This document shows positions 57,246 to 64,000 of a DNA stretch of 64,000 bases, in pieces. A program made the position numbers and the translations under genes. The DNA comes from Gammaproteobacteria bacterium. GTDB lineage: Bacteria; Pseudomonadota; Gammaproteobacteria; Steroidobacterales; XN24. Numbering within the stretch: the first letter of the stretch is position 1; each line of letters begins with the position of its first letter. Under the pieces are notes generated by a model. It searched no databases and was not told where the DNA came from. It saw only the letters and a program-made list of their open reading frames with translations. The DNA is taken from NCBI GenBank assembly GCA_024640085.1, contig JAHEFR010000005.1, positions 62,001 through 126,000 on the forward strand, in the 5' to 3' direction.

Positions 57246-57422
57246 ATGGGTCTTAACCCGCGCTTCCTGCCAGAGGATCCGGAGGAGTTGGATTCACTGG
57301 ATTTCGAGGAAGATTCCAGGCACGGCGTCCGCAAGTTCAGGGAAGGCGAGGAGCATCGGCCGCAAAAGAAGCAGCAGCGGCATCGGCCCCGTCATCGAGA
57401 GACGCGGACCGACGACGATTAG
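57246..57422 (+). CDS. 58-residue highly charged small protein
   Basis: Starts ATG 57246 after GGAGA and ends TAG 57420-57422. The N-terminal half is acidic (EDPEELDSLDFEEDS); the C-terminal half is strongly basic (EHRPQKKQQRHRPRHRETR) ending in three Asp. No hydrophobic core or known domain is present, so it is probably disordered, perhaps a nucleic-acid or ribosome-associated factor. A good promoter and MarR-type operator lie 120 bases upstream. The stop is 8 bases from the convergent thrC stop. Confidence 0.65.
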   Translation: MGLNPRFLPEDPEELDSLDFEEDSRHGVRKFREGEEHRPQKKQQRHRPRHRETRTDDD

Positions 57423-57429
57423 CCCCTGA

Positions 57430-58746
57430 CTAGCAAGGCTCGTTGGAGAGGCTCTCCAACTCGCGTCTGAATGCGTCCGGGTCCGGTTCTAGCGGTCTGG
57501 CTGACGCCGGCCGGGCAAGCAGCCGCGCCAGCGCATCCGGGACCGGCACAGCCTCGCCAGCCAACGGCTCCACCACGGTATCGAACTTGCCGGGATGGGC
57601 GGTTGCCACGACGATCCATGGCCTGCGACGGGAAGCCAGGTCCATGGACTCCCAGACGTGGACGGCGGCGGCGGTGTGTGGGCACCACAGCTGGCGCCAT
57701 CGGTCGCCCCCCGTCCGGATAGCGGTCCGGATCTCATCGTCCGATACGGAGACCGATGTCAGCGCTGACCGCAGGCAATCGATGTCCGGGAACAGCCACT
57801 GCAGGCGTTCCATGTTGCTGGGATCGCCAACGTCCATGGCCGAAGCCAGCGTCGGCACCGACGGCCGCGGCCGCCACACACCGGTCTCCAGGAAATCGGG
57901 GACCGGCCGATTGGCGTTGGTGGCGAGCGCCATTGGCCCGATCGGCAGGCCCATTGCGCGGACTAGCGCGCAGGCGAATGCATTACCCAGGTTGCCGGTG
58001 GGGATAATGAACCCGGGTGCAGGCTCACCCCGGCGATTCCACTCCAGGGCCGCCGACGCGTAGTAACTCATCTGCGGGAGCAGCCGCCCAAGGTTGATAC
58101 TGTTGGCCGAGTTCAAACCCAGCAGGGATGAAAGCTCGGGATCGGAGAAGGCCGACTTCACCATCCGCTGACAGTCGTCAAAGGTACCGGAGACCTCATA
58201 GGTCCGGACATTTCCGCCCCAGCAAGCCAGCTGGTGGGCCTGGCGCGGAGACACCAGACCCCGGGGATACAGTACGACGACACGGAACCCGGGCTTGTTG
58301 TGAAACGCCGCCGCCACCGCGCCGCCCGTATCGCCCGACGTCGCTACGAGGATTGTGGTATCCCGTCCGGAACGTCGGTGGAGCCGGATGAGGCAACCGG
58401 CGAGAAAACGCGCGCCGACGTCCTTGAACGCGCAGGTAGGCCCGTGAAAGAGTTCCAGCACGGCAGGCGCCGGGCTGCCCGGCAACGGGACTACTGGCAT
58501 CGGGAAATCCAGGGCTTCGTCGCAGATTTGCGCCAGGTCCGCCTCGATGGCGTCGCCGGCGAAAAAGGGTGCCAGCAGCCGTGCCGCCACCGTCTGCATG
58601 GTCCCGCAACCCTCGAAATCGGTCGTCCGCATTTCCGGGACGGAATCCGGCACATAGAGGCCGCCATCGTCAGCCAGGCCGCGCCAGATGGCTTCGCTGA
58701 CCGGCACTCCCGCCTCATCGTTCCCGCGCGTGCTGTGGTAACGCAT
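57430..58746 (-). CDS. thrC: Threonine synthase
   Basis: A 438-residue PLP enzyme. It begins MRYHSTRGNDEAGVPVSEAIWRGLADDGGLYVP, and the PLP lysine is in CAFKDVGARFLAGCL. SGDTGGAVAAAF and IPTGNLGNAFAC bind the phosphate. It converts O-phosphohomoserine to threonine. The ATG at 58746 is four bases after the thrA stop, so the two are tightly coupled. Homoserine kinase (thrB), which makes its substrate and sits between them in enterobacteria, is not here. Confidence 0.94.
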   Translation of the reverse strand: MRYHSTRGNDEAGVPVSEAIWRGLADDGGLYVPDSVPEMRTTDFEGCGTMQTVAARLLAPFFAGDAIEADLAQICDEALDFPMPVVPLPGSPAPAVLELFHGPTCAFKDVGARFLAGCLIRLHRRSGRDTTILVATSGDTGGAVAAAFHNKPGFRVVVLYPRGLVSPRQAHQLACWGGNVRTYEVSGTFDDCQRMVKSAFSDPELSSLLGLNSANSINLGRLLPQMSYYASAALEWNRRGEPAPGFIIPTGNLGNAFACALVRAMGLPIGPMALATNANRPVPDFLETGVWRPRPSVPTLASAMDVGDPSNMERLQWLFPDIDCLRSALTSVSVSDDEIRTAIRTGGDRWRQLWCPHTAAAVHVWESMDLASRRRPWIVVATAHPGKFDTVVEPLAGEAVPVPDALARLLARPASARPLEPDPDAFRRELESLSNEPC

Positions 58747-58750
58747 CGGC

Positions 58751-61219
58751 TCAGATGTTCGCGCCGAGGAACGTGCAGAGCCGGAGCAGATCGGAGAACA
58801 CACCGGCCGCGGTGACGGCGGGCCCGGCACCGGGTCCCCTGACGATGAGAGGGTTCTCGCTGTAGCGATGAGTGACGAACTGCACCACGTTGTCGGTCAG
58901 ATTGATGCGCGCGAAAGGGTGGTCCTCCGGCAGCTTCTCCAGCCGCACCGTCGCCTCGCCGTCGGGGCCCAGCCGTCCTACATACCGGAGGACCTGACCG
59001 GCATCGCGAGCCTCCTCGTACATGGACTTTATCGTGGCGTCCTGGGCCGCCAATCCGTCGAGGAAACTCTCCACGTCCCCGGCCTCCAGGGATTCCGGCA
59101 CCAGCGACTGGACCTGGACGTCATGGAGTTCCAGCCCCATCCCCGCCTCCCTTCCCAGGATGACGACCTTGCGCGCCACGTCCATGCCGGAGAGATCGTC
59201 ACGCGGATCCGGCTCCGTGTAGCCCTTGGCCTGGGCCTCTCTGACGATCTCGGAAAACGGCCGGGTGCCGTCAAAAACGTTAAACAGATAGGCCAGAGTT
59301 CCCGACAGCACGCCCTCGATGGATACGATTTCATCCCCGGTCTCCCGCAGGTCCCTGAGCGTGTGCAAGATCGGCAGCCCGGCTCCCACGGTTGTCTCGT
59401 AGAGATACCGGGATCCCCCGGCGCGACGAGCCCGCTCGATCGCCCGCTGGTACTCCAGCGGTCCGGTGCTGGCTTTCTTGTTGGGCGTGACCACGTGAAT
59501 GCCAGCGGCCAGCCAGTCCGCATAGCGGTCTGCGATGTCCTGGCTCGCGGTGCAATCGATAATGACCGCGTGGGGCAGATGGTCGGCGTGGACGTGACGG
59601 ACGAACTCCTCCAGATCCAGCGGCGCTCCGTCCCACTGCAGTGACTCCCGCCAGCCATTCAGCGAAAGGCGCGTGTCGTCCGTCAGGACACGAGTCGATG
59701 TGGCGATGCCGCGGACCCTGATATCGACGTTGACCTGCTTGGCCAGCCTGTCCACTTCGGCGGCCAGCTGGTCCAGCAGCGCCGACCCCACGGTCCCGGC
59801 CCCCAGCACGCCCACCGAAACGGTCTGGGGAGATAAATAGAAACCGGAGTGGACCGCGCGCAGCGCCCGCGCCGACTCCTCGCTGTCGATGACGGCGGAG
59901 ATATTGCGCTCGGACGCGCCCTGAGCGATGGCTCTGACATTGACCCCCGAGCGCCCGAGGGCCCCGAACAGGGTCGCGGCCACTCCCGGCACGCCCCTCA
60001 TCCCGTCACCCACGATAGCGAGGATGCTGCAGCCGTTCTGCACCTCCACGCCCTGGATCTGTCCCTGCTCCATTTCCAGCGCGAAAGCCTGGCGAACGAT
60101 GTCCTTCGCCCGCCTGCCGTGGGGTTCCGGGACGGCGAAGCAGATGGAGTGCTCTGAGCTCCCTTGGGAGATCATCACTACCGAGATGCCGGCCTCGCGC
60201 AGGGCGCCGAACAGGCGATCCGCGGTGCCCGGAACACCGATCATGCCGGCGCCCTCCAGATTGACAAGCGCCATGCCGTCGATGGTCGTGATGCCCTTGA
60301 CGCGATTGCCGTCACCGCCGGCGGGGGAGATGCACGTACCTGCGCCTCCCGGGCGGAAACTATTGCGGATAAACAAGGGTATGCCGCGCTCCACTAGCGG
60401 CGCCATGGTCCCCGGATGGATGACGCGAGCCCCGAAGTACGCCAGCTCCATCGCCTCGTTGTATGAAAGCTCGGGGATGACGGAGGCTTCCCGGACCATC
60501 CTCGGGTCGCCGCTCATGACGCCGTCCACGTCGGTCCAGATGCTGACGGTATCCGCCTGCAGCAAGGCGGCGAATATGGAAGCGGAGAAATCGCTGCCGT
60601 TCCGGCCCAGGGTCGTCGGCACACCATCCCGGGTCCTGGCCACGTATCCGGTGACCACCAGGAGTTCTTCGCTGTCATCTGCCAGCCGTTCCGAGAGACG
60701 CCGCGACGATGTCTCCCAGTCGACCACGGGACCCAGTTCCGCGGGCTCCACGGTCAGGACCTCCCCGGCATGCAACCATCGGGAGGGGATACCGCGCTCC
60801 TCAAGCATGGCGGCGAGCAGGCGGGCGGACCAGACTTCGCCGTAGCCGGACACCAGGCTTGCGGCCTCCTGCGGGGCGCTGCGCAATAACCGGATGGCCT
60901 CCAGCACGGCGGCGACGGTATTCATATCGGCGTCGAGGGCGTCGCAGTAGACGCGGCTGGCGGCTTCCGACAACACCGCCGCGGACAACGTATCGTGATG
61001 AGACCGTATGGACTCCAGCTGTCCGGGCAGAGACTCCGGATCGGTCACGGCCGCGTCGAGGAGCCTGAGCAGTCGGTCTGTCACCCCGTAGGAGGCTGAG
61101 ACAACGACTGCCTGCCGCGCCGACTTGCCTTCGGCCAGTATCTCGGCTACCCGGCAAAACTCCCAGGGACCGGCAAGACTCGCGCCGCCGAACTTGTGAA
61201 CGGTCCAACTCTGCTTCAT
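58751..61219 (-). CDS. thrA: Bifunctional aspartokinase / homoserine dehydrogenase
   Basis: An 822-residue fusion. The aspartokinase domain (about 1-300) has KFGGASLA at 9-16 and GRNGSDFSAS at 206-215. Two ACT-type regulatory repeats follow (about 315-455: INLEGAGMIGVPGTADRLFGALREAGI and a second VGDGMRGVPGVAATLFGALGRSGV). Homoserine dehydrogenase starts with VGVLGAGTVGSALLDQL at about 469. It phosphorylates aspartate and reduces aspartate semialdehyde to homoserine; the ACT domains suggest feedback control. GGGAGAGG lies upstream of the ATG. It is 117 bases downstream of a response-regulator gene on the same strand. Confidence 0.95.
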   Translation of the reverse strand: MKQSWTVHKFGGASLAGPWEFCRVAEILAEGKSARQAVVVSASYGVTDRLLRLLDAAVTDPESLPGQLESIRSHHDTLSAAVLSEAASRVYCDALDADMNTVAAVLEAIRLLRSAPQEAASLVSGYGEVWSARLLAAMLEERGIPSRWLHAGEVLTVEPAELGPVVDWETSSRRLSERLADDSEELLVVTGYVARTRDGVPTTLGRNGSDFSASIFAALLQADTVSIWTDVDGVMSGDPRMVREASVIPELSYNEAMELAYFGARVIHPGTMAPLVERGIPLFIRNSFRPGGAGTCISPAGGDGNRVKGITTIDGMALVNLEGAGMIGVPGTADRLFGALREAGISVVMISQGSSEHSICFAVPEPHGRRAKDIVRQAFALEMEQGQIQGVEVQNGCSILAIVGDGMRGVPGVAATLFGALGRSGVNVRAIAQGASERNISAVIDSEESARALRAVHSGFYLSPQTVSVGVLGAGTVGSALLDQLAAEVDRLAKQVNVDIRVRGIATSTRVLTDDTRLSLNGWRESLQWDGAPLDLEEFVRHVHADHLPHAVIIDCTASQDIADRYADWLAAGIHVVTPNKKASTGPLEYQRAIERARRAGGSRYLYETTVGAGLPILHTLRDLRETGDEIVSIEGVLSGTLAYLFNVFDGTRPFSEIVREAQAKGYTEPDPRDDLSGMDVARKVVILGREAGMGLELHDVQVQSLVPESLEAGDVESFLDGLAAQDATIKSMYEEARDAGQVLRYVGRLGPDGEATVRLEKLPEDHPFARINLTDNVVQFVTHRYSENPLIVRGPGAGPAVTAAGVFSDLLRLCTFLGANI

Positions 61220-61336
61220 GTCACCGCCTCTCCCACGGGACCCGCGTATTCGCGACCCGAATGGGCAAGCCTACGAAATTGCATGTTGCACGGCAACACG
61301 AGAAAAGCCTGCCGGCCGCGCCGCGGTGCCGCCGAT

Positions 61337-61993
61337 TCAGGGCTGGGTGAGGCCCTCGCGGATCGCGAATCTCGCCAGCCTCACGCGATCATGGATATCC
61401 AGCTTCTCCATCAGGTGATCACAGTGCTTCTCGACGGTCTTCGGCGAAATGTCCAGCAGCCGGGCGATCTCCTTCTTCGGCATGCCGCTGGCGAGGTAAC
61501 CGAGGATCTCCCGCTCCCTCGGTGTGAGCAGGTGTAACCGGCTGCTCCCCCCAGACGCGAGCCGGACGCCGCCTGCCTCGAGCACGATGCGGTCCCTGAC
61601 GGACTTGGAGAAACGGGTCGACCCGCGGAAAGCGCGGCGTACCGCATCGATCACGACCTCGGCCGGTTCCTGCTTCGACAGGTAACCCTGGGCCTCGATC
61701 TCCAGCGCCTGATCGATATATTGATCGTTGACGTAAGCGCTCAGGAAAACCAGCTTCACGTTCGGATTCCGGTCCCTGATCGTCCTTGCGGCCTCGAATG
61801 CGGAGATGCCCGGCATATCGATGTCCATGAGGATGACGTCCGGCGAGCACTCGGCTGCCCGGGTCACCGCCGCACCGGCGTCTGGCGCCGTACCAACGAT
61901 GTCGATATCGGTCTCCGTCGCCAACCGTCCGGCCAGAACATCCCGGACCAGAGCGTGATCGTCGACGATCAGGACCTTGATATGGCCGATCAT
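61337..61993 (-). CDS. NarL/FixJ-type response regulator
   Basis: A 218-residue two-domain regulator. The receiver (1-120) has the acidic pair D11-D12, phosphoacceptor D57 (ILMDIDMPG) and K107 (YLSKQEP). The LuxR-type helix-turn-helix is at about 155-215 (LTPREREILGYLASGMPKKEIARLLDISPKTVEKHCDHLMEKL). The start overlaps the stop of the sensor kinase by four bases (ATGA), so it is the cognate partner. Target genes are unknown; thrA downstream has its own ribosome site and may or may not be co-transcribed. Confidence 0.93.
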   Translation of the reverse strand: MIGHIKVLIVDDHALVRDVLAGRLATETDIDIVGTAPDAGAAVTRAAECSPDVILMDIDMPGISAFEAARTIRDRNPNVKLVFLSAYVNDQYIDQALEIEAQGYLSKQEPAEVVIDAVRRAFRGSTRFSKSVRDRIVLEAGGVRLASGGSSRLHLLTPREREILGYLASGMPKKEIARLLDISPKTVEKHCDHLMEKLDIHDRVRLARFAIREGLTQP

Positions 61994-63810
61994 GCCACAG
62001 GCCCTTTCCGTCTCCCGGGACCGGTCAGGGCTACCGCCAGACGTCGCAGGTCGCCGATCCGCACCGGCTTTCGCAATACCATCACGTCAGCGCCGAGCCG
62101 CCGCTCCATCTCCGGCGTCAGGTCATAGGTCAGAACAATGGCTGGCCCCGAGTATCCACGCTGGCGGATCGCCTCCAGGCAGGTCACACCACAGCCTCCC
62201 GGGAGGTCCGCGTCCAGCACGATGAGATCGGCAGCGGACTCCCGTTGCTGCTGGAGGGCGCGGAACTCCGGGCAGGTCCTGACCGGCGTCACCGAGAAGC
62301 CCGTGTCTTCCAGCGCCGTCGCCAGAATATCCCGCACGTAGGCGTGCCCCTCGGCGAGGAAGATCGTGCCGGAACCGCGCGTCTGCGCCTCCTTCGCTGG
62401 CGCCTCCTCTTCCGCTTCCGGCGGTGTTTCCGTCACCGGTAGCCTGAGCGACACGCTCGTGCCGGATCCGGGTCGGGAATCGATATGTATCGACCCGCTG
62501 TGGCTGGCGACGATCCCATGAACAAGGGACAGGCCCAGTCCGGTCCCGTCTCCGGGATCCTTGGTGGTGAAGAACGGCTCCTGCGCACGCCGCAATACCT
62601 CCGCCTCCATTCCGAGCCCGGTGTCCGATACGCGCACGACTACCACCCCGGCTCCTTCCGGAGCCTCGAGGGACACGGTGAGCTCCCCGCCGTCGGGCAT
62701 CGCGTCCCGGGCGTTGACCGCCAGATTCAGCAGCACCTGCTGGAGCTGCCCCGGGTCACCAAACACCCAGACGCTGGGATCCGGCCCGGTCTCGAGACGC
62801 AACCTCACGGTCCCGGGCAGGAACCTCCGCAGGCCGGCTGCTCCGTCCTTCAATAGTCGGACGAGATCCACGGGTTTCCTTTCCGCCGCTCCCTTCCGGC
62901 CGAAGGTCAGTAACCCACGGGTCACATCGTCCGCCTGGTCCGCAGCATCCTCCACCCGGCTCAAGGCCATCCGGGCGGGGTGCTCCGGCGCCAGCTGCTC
63001 CCGGGCGAGGGTCGTGTAACCCCGAATAGCCGTCAGCAAATTGCTGAAATCGTGGGCGATGCCGCTGGCCAGCCGTCCCACGGCCTCCATCTTCTGGGCC
63101 TGAGCGAGCTCCACCTCCAGCTGCGTCCGGGCGTCCGCTTCCCGACTGAAGGCGTCCGCCCACTGGCGGATCCGCCGGGCGAGATACAACCACATACCCA
63201 CGCAGATGGCGACGATGGCGACGGCGACCCCCAGGGAGCGAAATTCGTGGACGCGGTGCCCTTCCATCTCGGCACGGAGATATCCCAGGAACGAGTCGAT
63301 GAAGGTCTCGGCCGAAGTGGTAAATCGTTCCGACCAGATCTGATAGGCGCCGCCGGAAAGCAGCTCCAGACCAGCAGATACATTACCCTGTGCAGCCAAC
63401 TGGAACGCGTCGGTCTCGACCCGGCTCAATCCCTGTACCGCCTCATGAACGTCTGTCAGTGCCGCCACGTCGTATCCCGGGCGCGGTTGTGCGATGGCAG
63501 CGGAAACCGACGCGAGCAGGTTTCTCTCCACCCTGTGGTGTCGGCTCAGCCACTCCTCGTTGCGGGTCGCCACCAGCAGGAGGGCGGTCAGCGACAACTC
63601 CTGTTGCCGCTCCATAATCAGGTCCTTGAGCGCTTCCCCTCCGAGGTAGGCCGCCGTCAGTTCCTTGCCCACGTGCAGGGTCTCGTCCACGTGATAAGCC
63701 AGCAGGCCGAAGAGGACGAGAGTCATGCCGCTCGCGATCAGGATCCAGATGCGCGGCCGACTTCCCGGGATGCGAGCATCACGTCGACTGTCGTTCACCG
63801 GTCCAGCCAT
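61990..63810 (-). CDS. Hybrid sensor histidine kinase with C-terminal receiver
   Basis: 606 residues. Two membrane spans (about 20-39 and 192-210) bracket a roughly 150-residue helical periplasmic sensor. The dimerisation domain has the phosphohistidine H253 (GIAHDFSNLLT). The catalytic domain has N366 (LNLAVNARDAM), D396 (DTGLGM) and GTGLGLSLVHGIV. A receiver follows at about 480-595 with D533 (LIVLDADLPGG), T561 and K581. One of the usual acidic-pocket residues is missing: the motif reads FLAEGHAYVR, with only E487. GGGAGG lies just before the ATG. Confidence 0.92.
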   Translation of the reverse strand: MAGPVNDSRRDARIPGSRPRIWILIASGMTLVLFGLLAYHVDETLHVGKELTAAYLGGEALKDLIMERQQELSLTALLLVATRNEEWLSRHHRVERNLLASVSAAIAQPRPGYDVAALTDVHEAVQGLSRVETDAFQLAAQGNVSAGLELLSGGAYQIWSERFTTSAETFIDSFLGYLRAEMEGHRVHEFRSLGVAVAIVAICVGMWLYLARRIRQWADAFSREADARTQLEVELAQAQKMEAVGRLASGIAHDFSNLLTAIRGYTTLAREQLAPEHPARMALSRVEDAADQADDVTRGLLTFGRKGAAERKPVDLVRLLKDGAAGLRRFLPGTVRLRLETGPDPSVWVFGDPGQLQQVLLNLAVNARDAMPDGGELTVSLEAPEGAGVVVVRVSDTGLGMEAEVLRRAQEPFFTTKDPGDGTGLGLSLVHGIVASHSGSIHIDSRPGSGTSVSLRLPVTETPPEAEEEAPAKEAQTRGSGTIFLAEGHAYVRDILATALEDTGFSVTPVRTCPEFRALQQQRESAADLIVLDADLPGGCGVTCLEAIRQRGYSGPAIVLTYDLTPEMERRLGADVMVLRKPVRIGDLRRLAVALTGPGRRKGPVA

Positions 63811-64000
63811 GAGCCTCCCACGGATCCGTCAAATCCACCTACGTGAGGATAGCACCGGGCCGGCGTTATGCAGGTCGGGCGACAGGCGCCGGAGGCCTCG
63901 CAACCGGGGGCCGGTCCGGGGCTGGTGCGCCCCCGGGGCGTTGAATCGCGGCGTCGCAGGCCTCATCCTGCGACCGATACGAGTGAGAGCACCACGGAGC
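63811..64000. other. Window end, no gene seen
   Basis: Upstream region of the kinase gene, probably holding its promoter. I see no coding frame, terminator or repeat that can be supported in these 190 bases. Confidence 0.4.

Overview
The window is a GC-rich chromosomal stretch from a free-living, aerobic, amino-acid- and lipid-degrading bacterium. It is most likely a non-enteric gammaproteobacterium. The reasons are a chorismate-mutase/prephenate-dehydrogenase fusion (TyrA), an aspartokinase/homoserine-dehydrogenase fusion (ThrA), a long FadE-type acyl-CoA dehydrogenase, a Pseudomonas-type 1.6k-residue NAD-glutamate dehydrogenase and a Pseudomonas-like spu polyamine cluster. The assignment is inference from gene architecture. 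I saw no rRNA, tRNA, CRISPR array, transposase, integrase or phage gene. Coding density is high and base composition looks even, so this reads as core and catabolic chromosome, not an island.

Layout. 1-1870: a MalT-like STAND regulator cut by the window edge and a possible 37-residue membrane microprotein. 1875-9456: a tyrosine/homogentisate degradation operon (hpd-hmgA-fahA-maiA) continuing into a HAD phosphatase and then FadE, with a divergent MarR regulator and a well-placed operator-like palindrome. 9460-13841: tryptophan 2,3-dioxygenase and a pdhA-pdhB-pdhC 2-oxoacid dehydrogenase operon without E3. 13948-20369: gdhB, a NYN/OST-HTH putative RNase and phosphoglycerate mutase. 20418-21429: two tandem paralogous secreted four-cysteine proteins of unknown function. 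21538-23952: an LPS-core-type glycosyltransferase, a Kdo/WaaP-type kinase and a patatin. The patatin is the last gene of a seven-gene minus-strand acyl-CoA operon (31352 down to 23140) that contains an alpha-methylacyl-CoA racemase homologue.

31756-38727: a membrane-anchored alpha/beta hydrolase, murI, tyrA, a methyltransferase, a HerA/YjgR-like ATPase and a TIGR02001-type outer-membrane protein with a strong palindrome in its leader, ending at a bidirectional terminator. 38842-42886: bauA-ald-mmsA, a self-contained beta-alanine route in which Ald regenerates the pyruvate that BauA uses. 43018-56475: a polyamine region. It holds a PuuR/PauR-type repressor, puuC, a GNAT gene, puuB-puuA on the minus strand, and divergent spuA-spuB-spuC-spuD-spuF-spuG-spuH for import plus gamma-glutamylation and transamination of putrescine. 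Only one periplasmic binding protein is present where Pseudomonas has two.

56548-63810: a MarR regulator divergent from a 58-residue charged protein, sharing a palindrome that overlaps a good sigma70 promoter. Next comes thrA-thrC without thrB, then a NarL-type response regulator overlapping a hybrid histidine kinase. The least explained items are the tandem four-cysteine pair, the MarR/58-residue unit and several precise inverted repeats at promoters or between cistrons. No large unknown multi-gene system was identified.
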